The notes below the pieces were generated by a model. The model worked only from the letters and a program-made list of their open reading frames with translations, made no database searches and had not been told where the DNA came from. A stretch of DNA of 64,000 nt. Origin: Enterococcus gallinarum NBRC 100675 (GTDB lineage Bacteria > Bacillota > Bacilli > Lactobacillales > Enterococcaceae). Position numbers and translations under genes: made by a program. Positions 9,769-18,483 of this stretch are shown piece by piece. Location: assembly GCF_001544275.1 (NCBI RefSeq), contig NZ_BCQE01000012.1, forward strand, positions 62,001-126,000, written 5' to 3'. How positions within the stretch are numbered: the first letter of the stretch is position 1; each line of letters opens with the position of its first letter.

Positions 9769-10338
9769 TTATTCCTGTTCTTCTTCAGATTGGGAATGAG
9801 ACTTTTTCCAATCTTCTTGCGCTTGTGCTTTCGTTTTTTCTTCGACTTTTTTAGCCGTTTCAATTTCTGCTTCTACTTCATCATAGTCAAAGCGAGTAAT
9901 TTCCCCACCTAATTGATTCATGATCAACTGATTTAGTGGACGATTGTCTTCCTCGTCTGCAATCAACAATAAGCCAGTGTCGCCTACCCCAATTTGGGTG
10001 CTGACATGTTCAAACAGCAATTGTGCATTTTGGATTTCTTTGGCGTCTCGTGTCGCGCCAATCATACTACCGCCGAACCAGCCTAACATGATTCCTAATG
10101 GTCCTCCCAGAATTCCTACTAGCATCCCAATCATTCCACCAGTCGATGCTTTGTTATTACCGGTAAAGTCTAGAAAATCTTCGATCTTGAACTGGTGCGC
10201 ACCGGATTCTGTATGAGTGATCACAGCCATTTGTTCTCCTTTGATTTTTCGTTCCATATGCATGCGTTTTACTTCAGAAAATGCTTGGAATGCTTCCGAG
10301 TTTGCGTTGAAATTCATTACAATCACACGTTTTGCCAT
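9769..10338 (-). CDS. DUF1269-family membrane-associated protein
   Basis: The 189-aa product starts MAKRVIVMNFNANSEAFQAF. A central Gly-rich hydrophobic stretch (about residues 65-97, with GGMIGMLVGILGGPLGIMLGWFGG) is typical of DUF1269 and related stress-type proteins, flanked by two soluble halves. The C-terminal 35 residues are very charged (Lys/Glu/Gln). No activity is known for the family. The upstream in-frame ATG lacks an RBS; the chosen start follows AAAGGGAGCG. It lies between obgE and rnz and may be monocistronic. Confidence 0.75.
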   Translation of the reverse strand: MAKRVIVMNFNANSEAFQAFSEVKRMHMERKIKGEQMAVITHTESGAHQFKIEDFLDFTGNNKASTGGMIGMLVGILGGPLGIMLGWFGGSMIGATRDAKEIQNAQLLFEHVSTQIGVGDTGLLLIADEEDNRPLNQLIMNQLGGEITRFDYDEVEAEIETAKKVEEKTKAQAQEDWKKSHSQSEEEQE

Positions 10339-10402
10339 AATTTTCGCTCCCTTTCTTTTCTTTATTTTACCAGTATCTTGTCTATTTGAAAAAGAAAACA
10401 AA

Positions 10403-10437
10403 TAAAAAAACGAAGTCATCTCATAACTCCGCTTTTT
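10403..10437 (-). terminator. Probable obgE terminator
   Basis: On the minus strand a short stem CGGAGT / ACTTCG (one G-T pair) is followed by a run of seven T. It lies about 100 bases past the obgE stop. The intervening bases hold no recognisable gene. Confidence 0.5.
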
Positions 10438-10540
10438 TATAAAGATTCCCTAGTTGTATCAAGAGTTGTTCCTATTGATAGGATTAGGCGCTAACGCTTT
10501 AACTGTATCTAAAGCAGCAACTAAGCTTACTCAACTAATC

Positions 10541-11854
10541 TTATTCAACAAATTCAAACTCAAAATTACCGATGCGCACGATATCGCCATCTTTGGCTCC
10601 TCGCGCACGTAACGCTTCGTCTACTCCTAACCCGCGTAATTGACGGGCAAAACGCATGACTGTTTCATCATGATCAAAGTTAGTCATTTGGAAGAGTTTC
10701 TCAATCTTTTCACCACTCAAGATCCAAGTAGCATCTGGATCACGATCAATGGTAAATTCTGGTTCATCCGAATGGAACCCATATTGAACAACTTCTTCTT
10801 CGATTTCCTCATCATACAATAAGAATTCTGGTGTGACTTCTAATAAGTCTGCAGTTGCACTCAGTAAAGCATCAATTCCCTTACGAGTAACACCTGAAAT
10901 TGGGAAAATCGGCAAAGGATCTGCGAATTCATCGGTTTGTTCTTTTTCTAATTGCTCTTTGAATTTCACCAGATTTTCTTCTGATTCTGGCATATCCATT
11001 TTATTCGCTACGATAATTTGCGGACGTTCAAGCAAGCGTAAGTTATGGGTTGCTAATTCTTGATTGATTGCTTGATAGTCTTCATACGGATCGCGCCCTT
11101 CCATCCCACTCATATCGATCACGTGCAAAATCACTCGTGTCCGTTCAATGTGTCGTAAAAACTGTGTACCTAATCCAACACCTTGCGATGCCCCTTCAAT
11201 CAATCCAGGAAGATCGGCCACGGCAAAACTACGACCATCTGAAGTCGTTACCATCCCTAGATTAGGGACTAGCGTTGTAAAGTGATAGGCACCAATCTTC
11301 GGTCTTGCAGAAGAAATGACAGAAAGTAATGTAGATTTTCCTACGGATGGGAAACCAACCAAGCCGACATCAGCTAGTACTTTCAATTCCAATTCAATTT
11401 TTCTTTCTTGGCCAGGTTCGCCATTTTCAGCTAGTTCTGGCGCCGGATTCTTTGGAGAAGCAAAACGGATATTGCCACGACCGCCACGGCCGCCTTTGGC
11501 AATCGTCAACGTCTGTCCTTGCTCCAACAGATCTCCTAGCAAAGCACCTGTGTCTGCATCGCGGACAGTGGTTCCTTGGGGAACTTTGATATACGTATCT
11601 TCTGCTCCGCGGCCATGCATCCCTTTACTCATTCCGTTTTCACCTGGTTGTGCTTTAAAATGACGATTGAAACGGAAATCCATTAACGTACGCAAGCCTT
11701 CGTCGACAACTAAAATCACATCACCGCCGCGGCCACCATCCCCACCGGCTGGTCCGCCATCGGGAACGTATTTTTCTCTTCTAAATGCAACCATCCCGTC
11801 TCCGCCTTTACCAGCTTTGACATCGATTGTTACCTGATCTAAAAACATGGACAT
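10541..11854 (-). CDS. obgE: GTPase ObgE/CgtA
   Basis: Obg is an essential ribosome-assembly and stress-linked GTPase. The 437-aa protein has the Gly-rich Obg fold at the N-terminus ([35 protein letters not shown], shown here in part), the G-domain with P-loop GFPSVGKST, switch DLPGLIEGA and the base motif NKMD, and the C-terminal OCT domain (VVQYGFH to about residue 425). The ATG used (MSMFLDQ) sits eight bases after GGAGGG; an ATG two codons later is also possible. The upstream in-frame extension is not supported by an RBS. Confidence 0.97.
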   Translation of the reverse strand: MSMFLDQVTIDVKAGKGGDGMVAFRREKYVPDGGPAGGDGGRGGDVILVVDEGLRTLMDFRFNRHFKAQPGENGMSKGMHGRGAEDTYIKVPQGTTVRDADTGALLGDLLEQGQTLTIAKGGRGGRGNIRFASPKNPAPELAENGEPGQERKIELELKVLADVGLVGFPSVGKSTLLSVISSARPKIGAYHFTTLVPNLGMVTTSDGRSFAVADLPGLIEGASQGVGLGTQFLRHIERTRVILHVIDMSGMEGRDPYEDYQAINQELATHNLRLLERPQIIVANKMDMPESEENLVKFKEQLEKEQTDEFADPLPIFPISGVTRKGIDALLSATADLLEVTPEFLLYDEEIEEEVVQYGFHSDEPEFTIDRDPDATWILSGEKIEKLFQMTNFDHDETVMRFARQLRGLGVDEALRARGAKDGDIVRIGNFEFEFVE

Positions 11855-12106
11855 GTTATGTGCCCTCCATTCTCTCTTCTTACCTTCTAATAAACCAATT
11901 TGAATACAATTCATGCCATTTGCAGGCCAAAGTTCACCTTTAAGAAAGTCTATTTAATTGTAACGACCGCAAGGCCATTTGTCTATCTTTTCTGCCTCTT
12001 TTCCCAAAGAACTAGATAAAAAATTAAGGGTTTTTCTTTGACAGAATCTTGGTTTCGTAGCAGAATTTTAATTGTAAGATCAAAAAAAGAGGAGGAACAA
12101 TAGATT

Positions 12107-13117
12107 ATGACAGTAAAAGTGGGAATAAATGGATTCGGACGTATCGGTCGCTTGGCCTTCCGTCGAATCAAAGAAGTATCAGATGATATCGAAGTCGTGG
12201 CGATCAATGATTTGACGAGCCCAGTCATGCTAGCCCAGTTACTCCAGTTTGATTCAACTCATGGTACCTATCCAGGCACAGTCACTGCCACAGATGATGC
12301 GATCGTCGTTGATGGAGAAGAAACAAAAGTCTACGCAGAACCTGATGCCAGCAAAATTCCTTGGGTGAAAGAAAATGGCGTGGATATCGTTTTAGAATGT
12401 ACAGGCTTTTATACATCTGAAGAAAAAGCACAAGCACACTTAGATGCCGGTGTAAAACGTGTCGTTATCTCTGCACCAGCAGGAAAAATGAAAACGATCG
12501 TTTACAATGTCAATAGTGATACACTTACTGCAGAGGACAAAATCATTTCAGCTGGTTCTTGTACAACCAATTGTTTAGCTCCAATGGCTTATTTCCTAAA
12601 TGAAGAATTTGGGATCGAAGTAGGAACTATGACGACTGTCCATGCCTACACTTCTACTCAAATGCTTTTGGATGGCCCGGTACGGGGAGGCAACCTGCGA
12701 GCTGCGCGTTCAGCCGCTGATAATACGATCCCTCATTCAACAGGAGCAGCGAAAGCGATTGGTTTGGTCATTCCAGAACTAAATGGCAAACTTCAAGGAC
12801 ACGCACAACGGGTACCTGTTGTCGATGGATCTTTAACAGAATTGGTATCGATTCTGAAACAAAAAGTAACCGCAGAAGAAGTCAATGAAGCCATCAAGAA
12901 ACACACGATCGACAATCCTTCTTTTGGCTACGATGACCGTGAAATCGTTTCTGGCGATGTTATCGGTACGACGCAAGGATCAATCTTTGACCCGACACAA
13001 ACAGAAGTAACTACTGTAGGAGACTTCCAATTGGTCAAAACTGTTGCATGGTATGACAATGAATATGGTTTTACTTGCCAAATGATTCGTTTGTTAGAAA
13101 AATTTGCTAATTTATAA
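12107..13117 (+). CDS. gap: Glyceraldehyde-3-phosphate dehydrogenase
   Basis: This 336-aa enzyme oxidises glyceraldehyde 3-phosphate to 1,3-bisphosphoglycerate. The Rossmann motif is [13 protein letters not shown], and AINDL carries the Asp expected in NAD-dependent forms. The catalytic Cys lies in [12 protein letters not shown], where many homologues have SNASCTTN. The catalytic His is in TVHAYTSTQ, and WYDNEYGF is near the end. It is monocistronic, outside any pgk-tpi-eno cluster, with TTGACA (12038-12043) and a weak -10 CAGAAT (12061-12066). It could be the main glycolytic enzyme or a second paralogue; the window cannot decide. Confidence 0.94.
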   Translation: MTVKVGINGFGRIGRLAFRRIKEVSDDIEVVAINDLTSPVMLAQLLQFDSTHGTYPGTVTATDDAIVVDGEETKVYAEPDASKIPWVKENGVDIVLECTGFYTSEEKAQAHLDAGVKRVVISAPAGKMKTIVYNVNSDTLTAEDKIISAGSCTTNCLAPMAYFLNEEFGIEVGTMTTVHAYTSTQMLLDGPVRGGNLRAARSAADNTIPHSTGAAKAIGLVIPELNGKLQGHAQRVPVVDGSLTELVSILKQKVTAEEVNEAIKKHTIDNPSFGYDDREIVSGDVIGTTQGSIFDPTQTEVTTVGDFQLVKTVAWYDNEYGFTCQMIRLLEKFANL

Positions 13118-13130
13118 GCTACTCATTACA

Positions 13131-13167
13131 AAAAGAGCGAAGATCCGTAGATCTTCGCTCTTTTTTT
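13131..13167. terminator. Terminator between gap and the convergent hydrolase gene
   Basis: AAAGAGCGAAGATC / GATCTTCGCTCTTT is a perfect 14-base stem with a four-base loop and a following T run. It can serve both strands. Confidence 0.92.
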
Positions 13168-13168
13168 G

Positions 13169-14113
13169 CTATTCTGGCAAGTGATCATACTTTTCAAGGA
13201 ATGCCGCAATTTTTTCCTGGTAACGTTTTGGATCTTTCGTGTAGCTTTGGGCATGTTCCGCCCCTTTGACTACCCATTTTTCTTTTGGCGCATCTGTAGC
13301 AGCATAAACTTCTGCCAACATTGAATAAGGAACGAAAGTATCCGAATCACCATGGATGAAGAGCATTGGACGAGTGTTCTTGTGCAACTGTTTCACGGCA
13401 TCTGCTTCGCCAAAGAAGTAACCAGCTCTTAGCTTGGTAACCAGACTAGTGACATTGATCAAAGGAAATGCTGGCAAACCAAATAATTGATCCAATTGAT
13501 AGCTCAATTCCTCATTTACAGAAGCATAACCGCAGTCCTCAATGATCGCTGTTACGTTGGCAGGCAACTTTTCGCCACTGGTCATCATCACGGTAGCAGC
13601 TCCCATACTTACACCGTATAAAACAATGGATTCTTCCTTGCCGCTTTCTTTTAAGATTTGATCGATCCATTGGACATAATCTTTCCGTTCTGGCCATCCA
13701 AATCCTATATAATCGCCTTGGCTTTCTCCATGACCGCGGGCATCAGGAACCAATACGTTATATCCTAGATCATGGAACATCTTCGCATAAACTCCCATCG
13801 TCTCTGCGTTTCCCATATAACCATGGGCGACAATCACTGTTTTGTGCTGTGATTTTTGGGCAGGCAAGTAAATTCCGGACAACATCAATCCATCTGAGGA
13901 TTCAAGTTGCCACATTTGACGATTTTCCGGAGCGGTAAACCACTCCTCCGCTTCAGGATTCGCATTGCTTTTGTCCGTTCCAGAGGTATCACCTTTTAAA
14001 AAATCTTTTTCTGATGGGACAACTGCGTAATTATAAAAAAAATTTCCGGCATAGCCCAAGCCTACTATCAAAAGCACCCCTACTAAAATGGCGATCTTCC
14101 AGCGTAGTTTCAT
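13169..14113 (-). CDS. Membrane-anchored alpha/beta hydrolase
   Basis: The 314-aa protein starts MKLRWKIAILVGVLLIVGLG, an N-terminal anchor or signal segment. The alpha/beta hydrolase domain has the oxyanion region VAHGYMGNAE, the nucleophile elbow YGVSMGAATV with Ser, an acidic residue in HGDSDTFVP and the catalytic His in GAEHAQSY. This is the YqkD/BAAT-like family of extracellular-facing hydrolases seen in Firmicutes; no substrate is known. The ATG has GAGGAG seven bases upstream. It is 47 bases after the small membrane gene and probably co-transcribed with it. Confidence 0.88.
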   Translation of the reverse strand: MKLRWKIAILVGVLLIVGLGYAGNFFYNYAVVPSEKDFLKGDTSGTDKSNANPEAEEWFTAPENRQMWQLESSDGLMLSGIYLPAQKSQHKTVIVAHGYMGNAETMGVYAKMFHDLGYNVLVPDARGHGESQGDYIGFGWPERKDYVQWIDQILKESGKEESIVLYGVSMGAATVMMTSGEKLPANVTAIIEDCGYASVNEELSYQLDQLFGLPAFPLINVTSLVTKLRAGYFFGEADAVKQLHKNTRPMLFIHGDSDTFVPYSMLAEVYAATDAPKEKWVVKGAEHAQSYTKDPKRYQEKIAAFLEKYDHLPE

Positions 14114-14160
14114 TTTGTTCCTCCTCGACAACTAGTTTACATAATATAATTATTGGTTGT

Positions 14161-14508
14161 TTATTTCAAGAAGCGCGCTTGAATCTGCTCCTTATTCAGG
14201 CGATATTTGAAATAAAGATGAAATCCGCCCGCCAACATCAACGTGATCCCATACACCCACATCTGATGCCAAAAATAAAATGTATTGATGACCGCAAAGA
14301 CCCCTAAAACGGCAAAAAAACAGCCATATAAGCGCCAAAGAAAGCCATCAGTCCCTAATTTGGTAAAATATGTCTCCCATTCTTCACTGGTCATGTGTTG
14401 TCGTTTCCGCTTTTGCTGGAAAATAGCAATCAGTAAGAAAATCGACAAAAAACCAGCCAGACGAATGGTAACGATAAATAACAATAACGTTTCAATAATA
14501 AAAAACAC
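14161..14508 (-). CDS. Small membrane protein of unknown function
   Basis: The 115-aa product has three probable membrane helices (about residues 3-28, 60-76 and 80-100), separated by a charged cytosolic-type loop QQKRKRQHMTSEEWETYFTKLG. I do not recognise the family. It starts with GTG, and the nearest purine-rich RBS, AGGAGGGA (14528-14521), lies 12 bases upstream, which is a long spacing. A promoter TTGACA (14575-14570) with 18-base spacer and TATTTT (14551-14546) lies upstream. It precedes the hydrolase gene in one likely operon. Confidence 0.6.
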   Translation of the reverse strand: MFFIIETLLLFIVTIRLAGFLSIFLLIAIFQQKRKRQHMTSEEWETYFTKLGTDGFLWRLYGCFFAVLGVFAVINTFYFWHQMWVYGITLMLAGGFHLYFKYRLNKEQIQARFLK

Positions 14509-14545
14509 CGTTCTGGTTGCTCCCTCCTAAAAAACATTCTAGTAC

Positions 14546-14575
14546 AAAATACCCCTTTTACTTTTGATTTGTCAA
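14546..14575 (-). promoter_or_regulatory. Promoter of the small membrane/hydrolase pair
   Basis: TTGACA (14575-14570), an 18-base spacer and TATTTT (14551-14546) lie on the minus strand. Upstream of it are two CAAGCGCT copies ten bases apart (14614-14621, 14624-14631), which may be an operator. The remainder of 14576-14780 shows no gene I can support. Confidence 0.5.
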
Positions 14576-14782
14576 TAGGACCAAAACGAAAATCAATCAA
14601 ACTAACACTTTAACAAGCGCTACCAAGCGCTGCTATGTAAAGAGCAGAGAAGTAAAGAGTAAAGAAATTTTTGCTAGCAGGCGGCTCCTTTCAACAGTCC
14701 TCACCTTCTTACCATTAATCTCATCCACATGTAGAAACGTGCCTTTTTTCCCCACTCTGCACGGACGAAAGCCATTAAACAA

Positions 14783-14813
14783 AAAGAACCGCTCAAAAAG
14801 AGCAGTTCTTTGG
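14783..14813 (-). terminator. Terminator of the MupG-like gene
   Basis: AAAGAACTGCTC / GAGCGGTTCTTT on the minus strand has one mismatch and is followed by T-rich bases, directly after the stop codon at 14828. Confidence 0.8.
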
Positions 14814-14827
14814 AAAAACAAAGCGTC

Positions 14828-15925
14828 TTATTCGTCTTTGCTGTCTTTTAGTTTAAAGCTTGACCATGGTTTCAAGAAATCCAGTAGAAACAGTTCATCT
14901 GCAGCAATTTTTCCTACGACATTGACACGGCCATCATTCTTCATTTCTTTCAATGCGATCTGAGTTTCACCTTTGTATTGCCCATAACCGACGTTATCGA
15001 TCAAAATATCACCGCGAGTCATATCATGGGTATCATGTGCTGGGAATGGCTTATCTTTGTAGTAAATTCGAGTCATCGTCGACCGCAAAATATATTCTGA
15101 GCGATCCCCGCGATAACCATGAAGATTATCAAACAAACAGATGCGCTCGTCTTCTGTAATCCCTTCAGCAACATCTACTTTTAAGGTAGGATAATCCGCA
15201 TTGAAGGCTTCTGCCATTGCAGCTAACTCTTTTTCTGATGCATAGGCATTTCCCACTGAAATATCATCGATTAATCCTGTCAAAACCAAATGTTTGACTT
15301 GAGTAGCGATTGGCAGATCACGATGATCTTCCAACGAACAAAGCCCATCTTGTGTTGGCCAAGGACCAAATGTTGCCTCGTGAGAATTCACAAAAGCCAT
15401 TGTGTTCAAGTTGTAACGACGGAATTTTTCTGAGCAATACACAAAATGGTCATAACCCAAACCTGAATATCGATGAGGGTAAAAATTGTGAGAGCCTAAT
15501 AAATTATTCGTATTTGGCGAATAACTCATGATATTGTCTACGTAGTTTGTCCCACTGCTCATATTGATCTCAATTTTGATGCCATAAGGATTACGCGTCA
15601 TACGCGCTTCTTCGGCACCGGTAAAACCGATATCCAAACGGACACCATAAGCACCCATTTCATCAAAGAATGAAAGATCATCATATGAGATCTCTAATTG
15701 ATCAAAGAGACCAGGATTGATGTCCACCATGACTTCCATTCCTAATTGATTGGCATAATCCACTACCTGCTTGAAATCTGCCAATACTTTTTCTTTATCA
15801 TCTTCGATTTGCAGCAAACTTGTAAACACACGCTTAAAGCCGTATTTGTGTGCTAAATCAAGATAAGCCTTGTCTTTCTCAAACGTTGATCGTTCTGGAT
15901 AAACTGAAATACCTAATTTTCCCAT
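14828..15925 (-). CDS. DUF871/MupG family 6-phospho-N-acetylmuramidase-like protein
   Basis: The 365-aa protein begins GKLGISVYPERSTFEKDKAYL and contains VDINPGLFDQL and SHNFYPHRYSGL, hallmarks of the DUF871 TIM-barrel family followed by a cyclophilin-like C-terminal domain. The characterised S. aureus member MupG cleaves MurNAc-6P-GlcNAc taken up by a PTS during cell-wall recycling. Here the gene is monocistronic, not linked to murQ or a PTS, so the substrate is not confirmed. The start follows AGGAGG, and a terminator follows the stop. Confidence 0.85.
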   Translation of the reverse strand: MGKLGISVYPERSTFEKDKAYLDLAHKYGFKRVFTSLLQIEDDKEKVLADFKQVVDYANQLGMEVMVDINPGLFDQLEISYDDLSFFDEMGAYGVRLDIGFTGAEEARMTRNPYGIKIEINMSSGTNYVDNIMSYSPNTNNLLGSHNFYPHRYSGLGYDHFVYCSEKFRRYNLNTMAFVNSHEATFGPWPTQDGLCSLEDHRDLPIATQVKHLVLTGLIDDISVGNAYASEKELAAMAEAFNADYPTLKVDVAEGITEDERICLFDNLHGYRGDRSEYILRSTMTRIYYKDKPFPAHDTHDMTRGDILIDNVGYGQYKGETQIALKEMKNDGRVNVVGKIAADELFLLDFLKPWSSFKLKDSKDE

Positions 15926-16101
15926 CCGTCAAACCTCCTAAAAATTCTATCCGTTTTTTGTTCATGAATCCTCTTTCATTATAGCAAACAACCGATAAGT
16001 GGTCTACACCTTTCCTATTGGTTTTAATAGATACCTGCTTTTCACTCCAGCTAAATTTTGATATGATAAAGACAGTCTAGTAATGAAAGGATCTTACTCA
16101 A

Positions 16102-16842
16102 ATGAAAAAAATGATACTAACGTTGGCGGCAGCAACTAGCCTCTTTCTATTAACTGCCTGCAATGATACAACAACTACTTCTAGTTCTTCGGATAAAACA
16201 ACCACATCAGAATCTGTAGACTTAAATTCTCTGGAACTGCCGCAGTTGTCCACTGAAGTAAAAGAAAATGAAGATCTTGTTGCACTTGAGACCACAGAAG
16301 GCACGATCAAAATCAAATTATTCCCAGAAATTGCACCAAAAGCTGTCGAAAACTTTATGACTCATGCCAAAAATGGCTACTACGATGGCTTGACTTTCCA
16401 TCGAATCGTCGAAGATTTTATGATCCAAGGCGGCGACCCTAACGGTGACGGAACTGGTGGAGAAAGCATTTGGGGCAAAGGGTTTGGCGAGGAAATATCC
16501 AAACAGCTTTACCATATCCGCGGCGCGTTATCGATGGCAAAATCCAGCGCTCCCAACAGCCAAGGAAGTCAATTCTTTATTGTTCAAAACCATGATGATG
16601 TCTCTGATGGACGAGCAATCCAATTTTATCCTCAAAAAATCATTGACGCCTACAAAGATGGTGGTGCTCCGACACTAGATGGTAAGTACACAGTCTTTGG
16701 TCAGGTCATTGAAGGAATGGAGGTCGTAGACAAAATTGCCAAAGCCGAAACGACCGGTGAGGCGAATAGCAACGGAGAAGACTCTACGCCAAAAGATCCT
16801 GTCAAAATCAAATCCATCAAGATTTTACAAGAAGCTAAGTAA
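16102..16842 (+). CDS. Cyclophilin-type peptidyl-prolyl isomerase lipoprotein
   Basis: The 246-aa product has a lipoprotein signal peptide with lipobox LLTAC (Cys about residue 20), then a Thr/Ser-rich linker (DTTTTSSSSDKTTTS). A cyclophilin domain follows from about residue 55, with LFPEIAPKAVENFMTHA, GLTFHRIVEDFMIQGGDP and SQFFIVQ. It would catalyse prolyl cis-trans isomerisation of exported proteins on the outer face of the membrane. The RBS GAAAGG is 12 bases before the ATG. It is monocistronic, ending in a terminator shared with fabZ. Confidence 0.93.
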   Translation: MKKMILTLAAATSLFLLTACNDTTTTSSSSDKTTTSESVDLNSLELPQLSTEVKENEDLVALETTEGTIKIKLFPEIAPKAVENFMTHAKNGYYDGLTFHRIVEDFMIQGGDPNGDGTGGESIWGKGFGEEISKQLYHIRGALSMAKSSAPNSQGSQFFIVQNHDDVSDGRAIQFYPQKIIDAYKDGGAPTLDGKYTVFGQVIEGMEVVDKIAKAETTGEANSNGEDSTPKDPVKIKSIKILQEAK

Positions 16843-16846
16843 GCAA

Positions 16847-16893
16847 AAAAGACCAATGCCTTTGAAAATTTCCCTTAAAGGCACTGGTCTTTA
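16847..16893. terminator. Bidirectional terminator
   Basis: AAAGACCAATGCCTTT / AAAGGCACTGGTCTTT, with one mismatch and a 13-base loop, lies between the convergent cyclophilin and fabZ genes. Confidence 0.8.
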
Positions 16894-16895
16894 TT

Positions 16896-17336
16896 TTATT
16901 TTTGTTCTCCAACAATAAAGGTAAATTCACACTCCGCTGCTTTTTTTCCTTCCACAGTTGCCACAGCATTGGCTGTCCCTACAGAACCTTTGATTTTTGT
17001 AATCTCAAAAACAAGTTTCAAGGTATCGCCGGGAACAACTTTTTGACGGAATTTTGCTTTGTTGATCCCGCCAATATAAGCAGTTCTTCCCTGAAATTCA
17101 TCCGATTTCAAAATCAAGATCGAACCTGCTTGTGCCAATGTTTCTAAAATCAACGCTCCTGGCATCACTGGATTTCCTGGAAAATGTCCTTGGAAAAAAT
17201 CTTCATTGATCGTCACATTTTTCGTGGCAATGATCTTCTTCCCTGATTCAATCTCATCAACGTAATCGATATAAATGATCGGATAGCGATTTGGAATCAA
17301 GTCCATGACTTCTGTTTCTGTCAATAGTTTTTTCAT
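16896..17336 (-). CDS. fabZ: 3-hydroxyacyl-ACP dehydratase (FabZ, possibly FabN-type)
   Basis: This 146-aa hot-dog-fold enzyme dehydrates 3-hydroxyacyl-ACP in type II fatty-acid synthesis. The catalytic His and Glu are in GHFPGNPVMPGALILETLAQAG. Enterococci have two such genes: FabZ in the main fab cluster and FabN, which also isomerises the C10 double bond for unsaturated fatty acids and in E. faecalis lies with fabO and fabI. Proximity to fabI suggests the FabN type, but the motifs alone do not separate them, and no fabO/fabF is adjacent here. A FabT-type operator lies in its promoter. Confidence 0.9.
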   Translation of the reverse strand: MKKLLTETEVMDLIPNRYPIIYIDYVDEIESGKKIIATKNVTINEDFFQGHFPGNPVMPGALILETLAQAGSILILKSDEFQGRTAYIGGINKAKFRQKVVPGDTLKLVFEITKIKGSVGTANAVATVEGKKAAECEFTFIVGEQK

Positions 17337-17363
17337 GGGGTTCCCTTCCTTGCTTAAAAAAAT

Positions 17364-17392
17364 ATTATAGTTTGATTATCAAAGTATCATAG
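17364..17392 (-). promoter_or_regulatory. FabT operator in the fabZ promoter
   Basis: The palindrome AGTTTGATTATCAAAGT (17369-17385) matches the FabT consensus. It fills the spacer ahead of a perfect minus-strand -10 TATAAT (17369-17364); the -35 is weak (CTATGA). FabT with acyl-ACP would block this promoter when exogenous fatty acid is available. Confidence 0.8.
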
Positions 17393-17433
17393 TTCTGATT
17401 TTTTCGCAACTAAATATTTATTAAGAAAAAAAT

Positions 17434-17465
17434 AGTTTGACAATCAAACAATTATGAATAATAAT
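17434..17465 (+). promoter_or_regulatory. FabT operator overlapping the fabI promoter
   Basis: AGTTTGACAATCAAACA (17434-17450) is a second FabT-type palindrome containing the -35 TTGACA (17437-17442). The -10 AATAAT (17460-17465) follows after 17 bases. Confidence 0.8.
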
Positions 17466-17475
17466 TAGAAATCAT

Positions 17476-17494
17476 GATAGTGGGACCCACTATC
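17476..17494. repeat. Perfect palindrome in the fabI 5' untranslated region
   Basis: GATAGTGGGACCCACTATC reads the same on both strands apart from the central base. It begins about ten bases after the fabI -10, so the mRNA would start with a strong hairpin of eight or nine pairs. Confidence 0.75.
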
Positions 17495-17539
17495 GATCGT
17501 CATTATTGATTATTATGCAAACTATTAAGGAGTGGAATT

Positions 17540-18295
17540 ATGAGTTTCTTAACTGGAAAAAAAGTTGTCGTGATGGGCGTAGCCAACAAACGCAGTATCG
17601 CTTGGGGCTGTGCGCAAGCGCTAAAAGAACAAGGTGCTGAAGTCATCTATACGTATCAAAACGAACGCATGAAAAAACCTCTTGAACGGCTACTAGAGGA
17701 AAATGAGTATACGGTTGAATGTGATGTTGCAAATGATGAGAGTATCGCGAAAGCTTTTGAAACCATCAAAGACTATGCAGGCGAAATCCACGGCGTCGTC
17801 CATGCTGTCGCTTACGCCAACAAAGATGATCTTTCAGGTGATATTTTAAATATATCAAGAGATGGCTATGCACTAGCACAAGATATCAGCAGCTATTCAT
17901 TGATCGCTGTTACTAAATATGCCAAACCCCTCTTGGCAGAAAATGCCGGAATCGTTACCTTAACCTATTTAGGTTCAGAACGTGCTGTACCCAACTATAA
18001 CATGATGGGGATTGCTAAGGCTGCTCTCGAATCAAGCGTTCGCTATTTAGCTGCAGAATTATCCCCGCAAAAAATCCGGGTCAACGCCATCTCTGCAGGA
18101 GCAATCAAAACACTGGCTGTGACAGGTGTAAAAGATTATCAAAAGCTGATCCAATTATCTGAAGATCGCACTCCTGATCATGTTGGTGTGACCATCGAAG
18201 AAGTCGGCAACACATGTGCCTTTCTGATTAGTCCATTGTCTAGCGGTATCATCGGAGAAGTGATTTTTGTCGATAAAGGTGTTCACTTATCGTAA
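17540..18295 (+). CDS. fabI: Enoyl-ACP reductase FabI
   Basis: FabI reduces enoyl-ACP with NAD(P)H in the last step of each fatty-acid elongation cycle. The 251-aa protein shows the divergent SDR cofactor motif GVANKRSIAWGCA, LTYLGSERAVPNYNMMG and the catalytic Tyr-X6-Lys in YNMMGIAK. The RBS AAGGAG is correctly placed before the ATG. It is divergent from fabZ, sharing a regulatory region with two FabT-type sites, and ends in its own terminator. Confidence 0.96.
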   Translation: MSFLTGKKVVVMGVANKRSIAWGCAQALKEQGAEVIYTYQNERMKKPLERLLEENEYTVECDVANDESIAKAFETIKDYAGEIHGVVHAVAYANKDDLSGDILNISRDGYALAQDISSYSLIAVTKYAKPLLAENAGIVTLTYLGSERAVPNYNMMGIAKAALESSVRYLAAELSPQKIRVNAISAGAIKTLAVTGVKDYQKLIQLSEDRTPDHVGVTIEEVGNTCAFLISPLSSGIIGEVIFVDKGVHLS

Positions 18296-18317
18296 TTCTA
18301 TGATCACATGTACTCGT

Positions 18318-18357
18318 GCTCGTCTCTTGACTGGTCTATGCCAAGAGACGAGTTTTT
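18318..18357 (+). terminator. fabI terminator
   Basis: CTCGTCTCTTG / CAAGAGACGAG is a perfect 11-base stem with a 12-base loop and five T. Confidence 0.9.
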
Positions 18358-18483
18358 GCTGTTTCTTTGCCAATTAATGATATCCCCTTATTTGTTCATC
18401 TTTTTACAAAAATTTAACAAGTGAATTTTGCATTTCTGTTTCTTCTCCTATAAAATAGACCTATTGATAGATGGAGGGATTTT

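Noticed and set aside
14633-14821. Minus-strand 62-codon frame after the MupG-like gene
   Set aside because: It overlaps the terminator hairpin and has neither an RBS nor protein-like composition.
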